Source: Enterococcus_A sp051714485
GTDB taxonomy: Bacteria > Bacillota > Bacilli > Lactobacillales > Enterococcaceae
Direction: 5' to 3'
Assembly (NCBI RefSeq): GCF_051714485.1
Contig: NZ_JBIORZ010000001.1
Location: 372,001 to 436,000, forward strand
DNA: 64,000 nt
Below, piece after piece: positions 62,973-64,000 of the stretch (positions are counted from its first letter, which is position 1; every line of letters begins with the position of its first letter). The notes below the pieces were generated by a model. The model made no database searches. It was not told the origin of the DNA and was given only the letters and a program-made list of their open reading frames with translations. Position numbers and translations under genes: made by a program.

Positions 62973-64000
62973 GATCCATACCTCCATCAATGTAGCCTTT
63001 TTGGGCTAATTCTTTACGTAACTGCAGAACAGCAGTATAAGTTGCCAAGATATATACGTGCTCTGTCGGCAACAGTTTGATCTTTTCGATAACATCCGTC
63101 AAGCTTTCTGTCTCCGTCAGCGTATCCTCAGGAATTCCCGCGACCTTCAAGCGCAGCGCCATATCAGTATGACGATCACCGCCTGCAATCACAGCAGGAA
63201 TGGCCATTTCTGCGAACGCTTCATGATTTCCATCCCAAATCCAACTAATATCGATTCCATCAGCATAGTTAGCGTTCAGCAATGATACTAGGGAAAAAGG
63301 ATAGGGAGCTAAACCGATCATGTCGATGACTTGATTTAAGCCGACCGGGTTTTTTACTAAGACCAGCGTACATTTTTTACCGTCAATCTCAATTTCTTCC
63401 TGACGTCCAAAGACTTTTTCATCATAGCCCAAGCCGCGCTTGATTTTTTCTTTAGAAACACCGTAGTATTCCGCTACTGCCGTCGCAGCAAGTGCATTAT
63501 AAACATTGTACATCCCGCCGACTTCAATCTTATATTCTTGCCCATCGATCACAAACTCAGATGATTTGTTGTCCATAGCTTTCATCTCTGTTAATTTGTA
63601 ATCTAATTCTGGACGATGGAAGCCGCAGTTTGGACAATAGTATTTTCCAAGATTTGCGTAAGTGATCATTTTGTATTTTAAGATGTGCTGACATTTTGGA
63701 CAAAGCAAACCGTCCGTATTGTAGTGTGCATCTTGGTCTTTATCTGGTAAATGATCGAACCCATAATATTTTCTAGGGTTGATGGTTTCCAGCGAATTGA
63801 AAATCGGTGAATCACCGTTACACAAAATAGGAGCACTAGGTGATTTTGCAGCACCATCAACAATTAATTTATACGTCGTATAGATTTCGCCGTAACGATC
63901 CATTTGATCACGGAAAATATTAGTGAATAAGAAAAGCTCGGGCTTGATGTACTCTGTGACCTTGCTCAAACTAGCTTCGTCGATTTCCAAAACAGCGATT
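62965..64000 (-). CDS. murT: Lipid II isoglutaminyl synthase, MurT subunit (partial)
   Basis: The frame covers about 345 residues and runs off the right edge; the N-terminus (about 100 residues with the ATP P-loop) is outside the window. It shows the Mur ligase central part (AVLEIDEASLSKV, FTNIFRDQMDRYGE), a CxxC...CxxC zinc ribbon (CPKCQHILKYKM...YYCPNCGFHRPELD) and the DUF1727 C-terminal domain (LVKNPVGLNQV). It is the ATP-dependent partner of GatD. The frame continues upstream of the apparent TTG at 63990. Confidence 0.95.
   Translation of the reverse strand, partial: IAVLEIDEASLSKVTEYIKPELFLFTNIFRDQMDRYGEIYTTYKLIVDGAAKSPSAPILCNGDSPIFNSLETINPRKYYGFDHLPDKDQDAHYNTDGLLCPKCQHILKYKMITYANLGKYYCPNCGFHRPELDYKLTEMKAMDNKSSEFVIDGQEYKIEVGGMYNVYNALAATAVAEYYGVSKEKIKRGLGYDEKVFGRQEEIEIDGKKCTLVLVKNPVGLNQVIDMIGLAPYPFSLVSLLNANYADGIDISWIWDGNHEAFAEMAIPAVIAGGDRHTDMALRLKVAGIPEDTLTETESLTDVIEKIKLLPTEHVYILATYTAVLQLRKELAQKGYIDGGMDRG

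Overview
The window reads as chromosome of a low-GC Gram-positive coccus, most likely an Enterococcus or a close relative. The reasons are the walRKHIJ cluster, a MurT/GatD lipid II amidation pair, class Ib nrdHEF, a tandem-FeoA feo operon, DUF1827 and DUF1836 proteins, an LtaS-type sulfatase, an LPXTG-type surface protein and strong AGGAGG ribosome sites. I cannot name the species from sequence alone. A complete leuABCD operon is notable because many enterococci need leucine.

Layout. 1-5.4 kb: tail of an unknown gene, then a two-component system followed by a MacB/FtsX-type ABC transporter. 5.5-9.3 kb (minus): nrdH, nrdE, nrdF with candidate NrdR boxes. 9.5-12.4 kb: Fur-box-controlled feoA-feoB plus a small Cys-rich membrane protein. 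12.4-15 kb: MarR repressor and ABC exporter under a promoter with two palindromic operators. 15-20.4 kb (minus): leuA-leuB-leuC-leuD behind a leucine-rich leader peptide and terminator, with three 156/157-bp tandem repeats between leuA and leuB. 20.8-27.2 kb: oppA, then oppBCDF, separated by an opposite-strand DUF3899-like gene. 27.2-30.2 kb: surface protein, tRNA-Lys, DUF1836 protein and DegV. 30.4-36 kb: walRKHIJ. 36-39.6 kb: NAD(P)-binding protein, CPBP protease, CIRCE-controlled groESL.

39.7-41.2 kb: an intact IS1182-type insertion sequence sits in the groESL terminator and is flanked by a 27-bp duplication that is the terminator stem-loop itself. 41.5-44.5 kb: a 971-residue three-flavin reductase (OYE-like, FMN_bind, FAD_binding_2) that appears to lack the dicarboxylate-binding residues of fumarate reductases. 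44.6-53.3 kb: DUF1827, pncB-nadE (NAD salvage), LtaS-like enzyme, TtcA-like protein, and a P-type cation ATPase behind a yybP-ykoY (Mn2+) type riboswitch. 53.3-64 kb: small metabolic genes, including a PTS EIIA-Gut homologue without its phospho-accepting histidine and a rhodanese-fold protein without cysteine, a second 158-bp tandem repeat array, manA, and gatD-murT, with murT running off the right edge.

Most genes are ordinary housekeeping. The most unusual signals are the IS/terminator duplication, the leu leader plus repeat array, the multi-flavin reductase, the two catalytically degenerate homologues, and the NrdR, MarR and Mn-riboswitch control regions, which can be read directly from the DNA.
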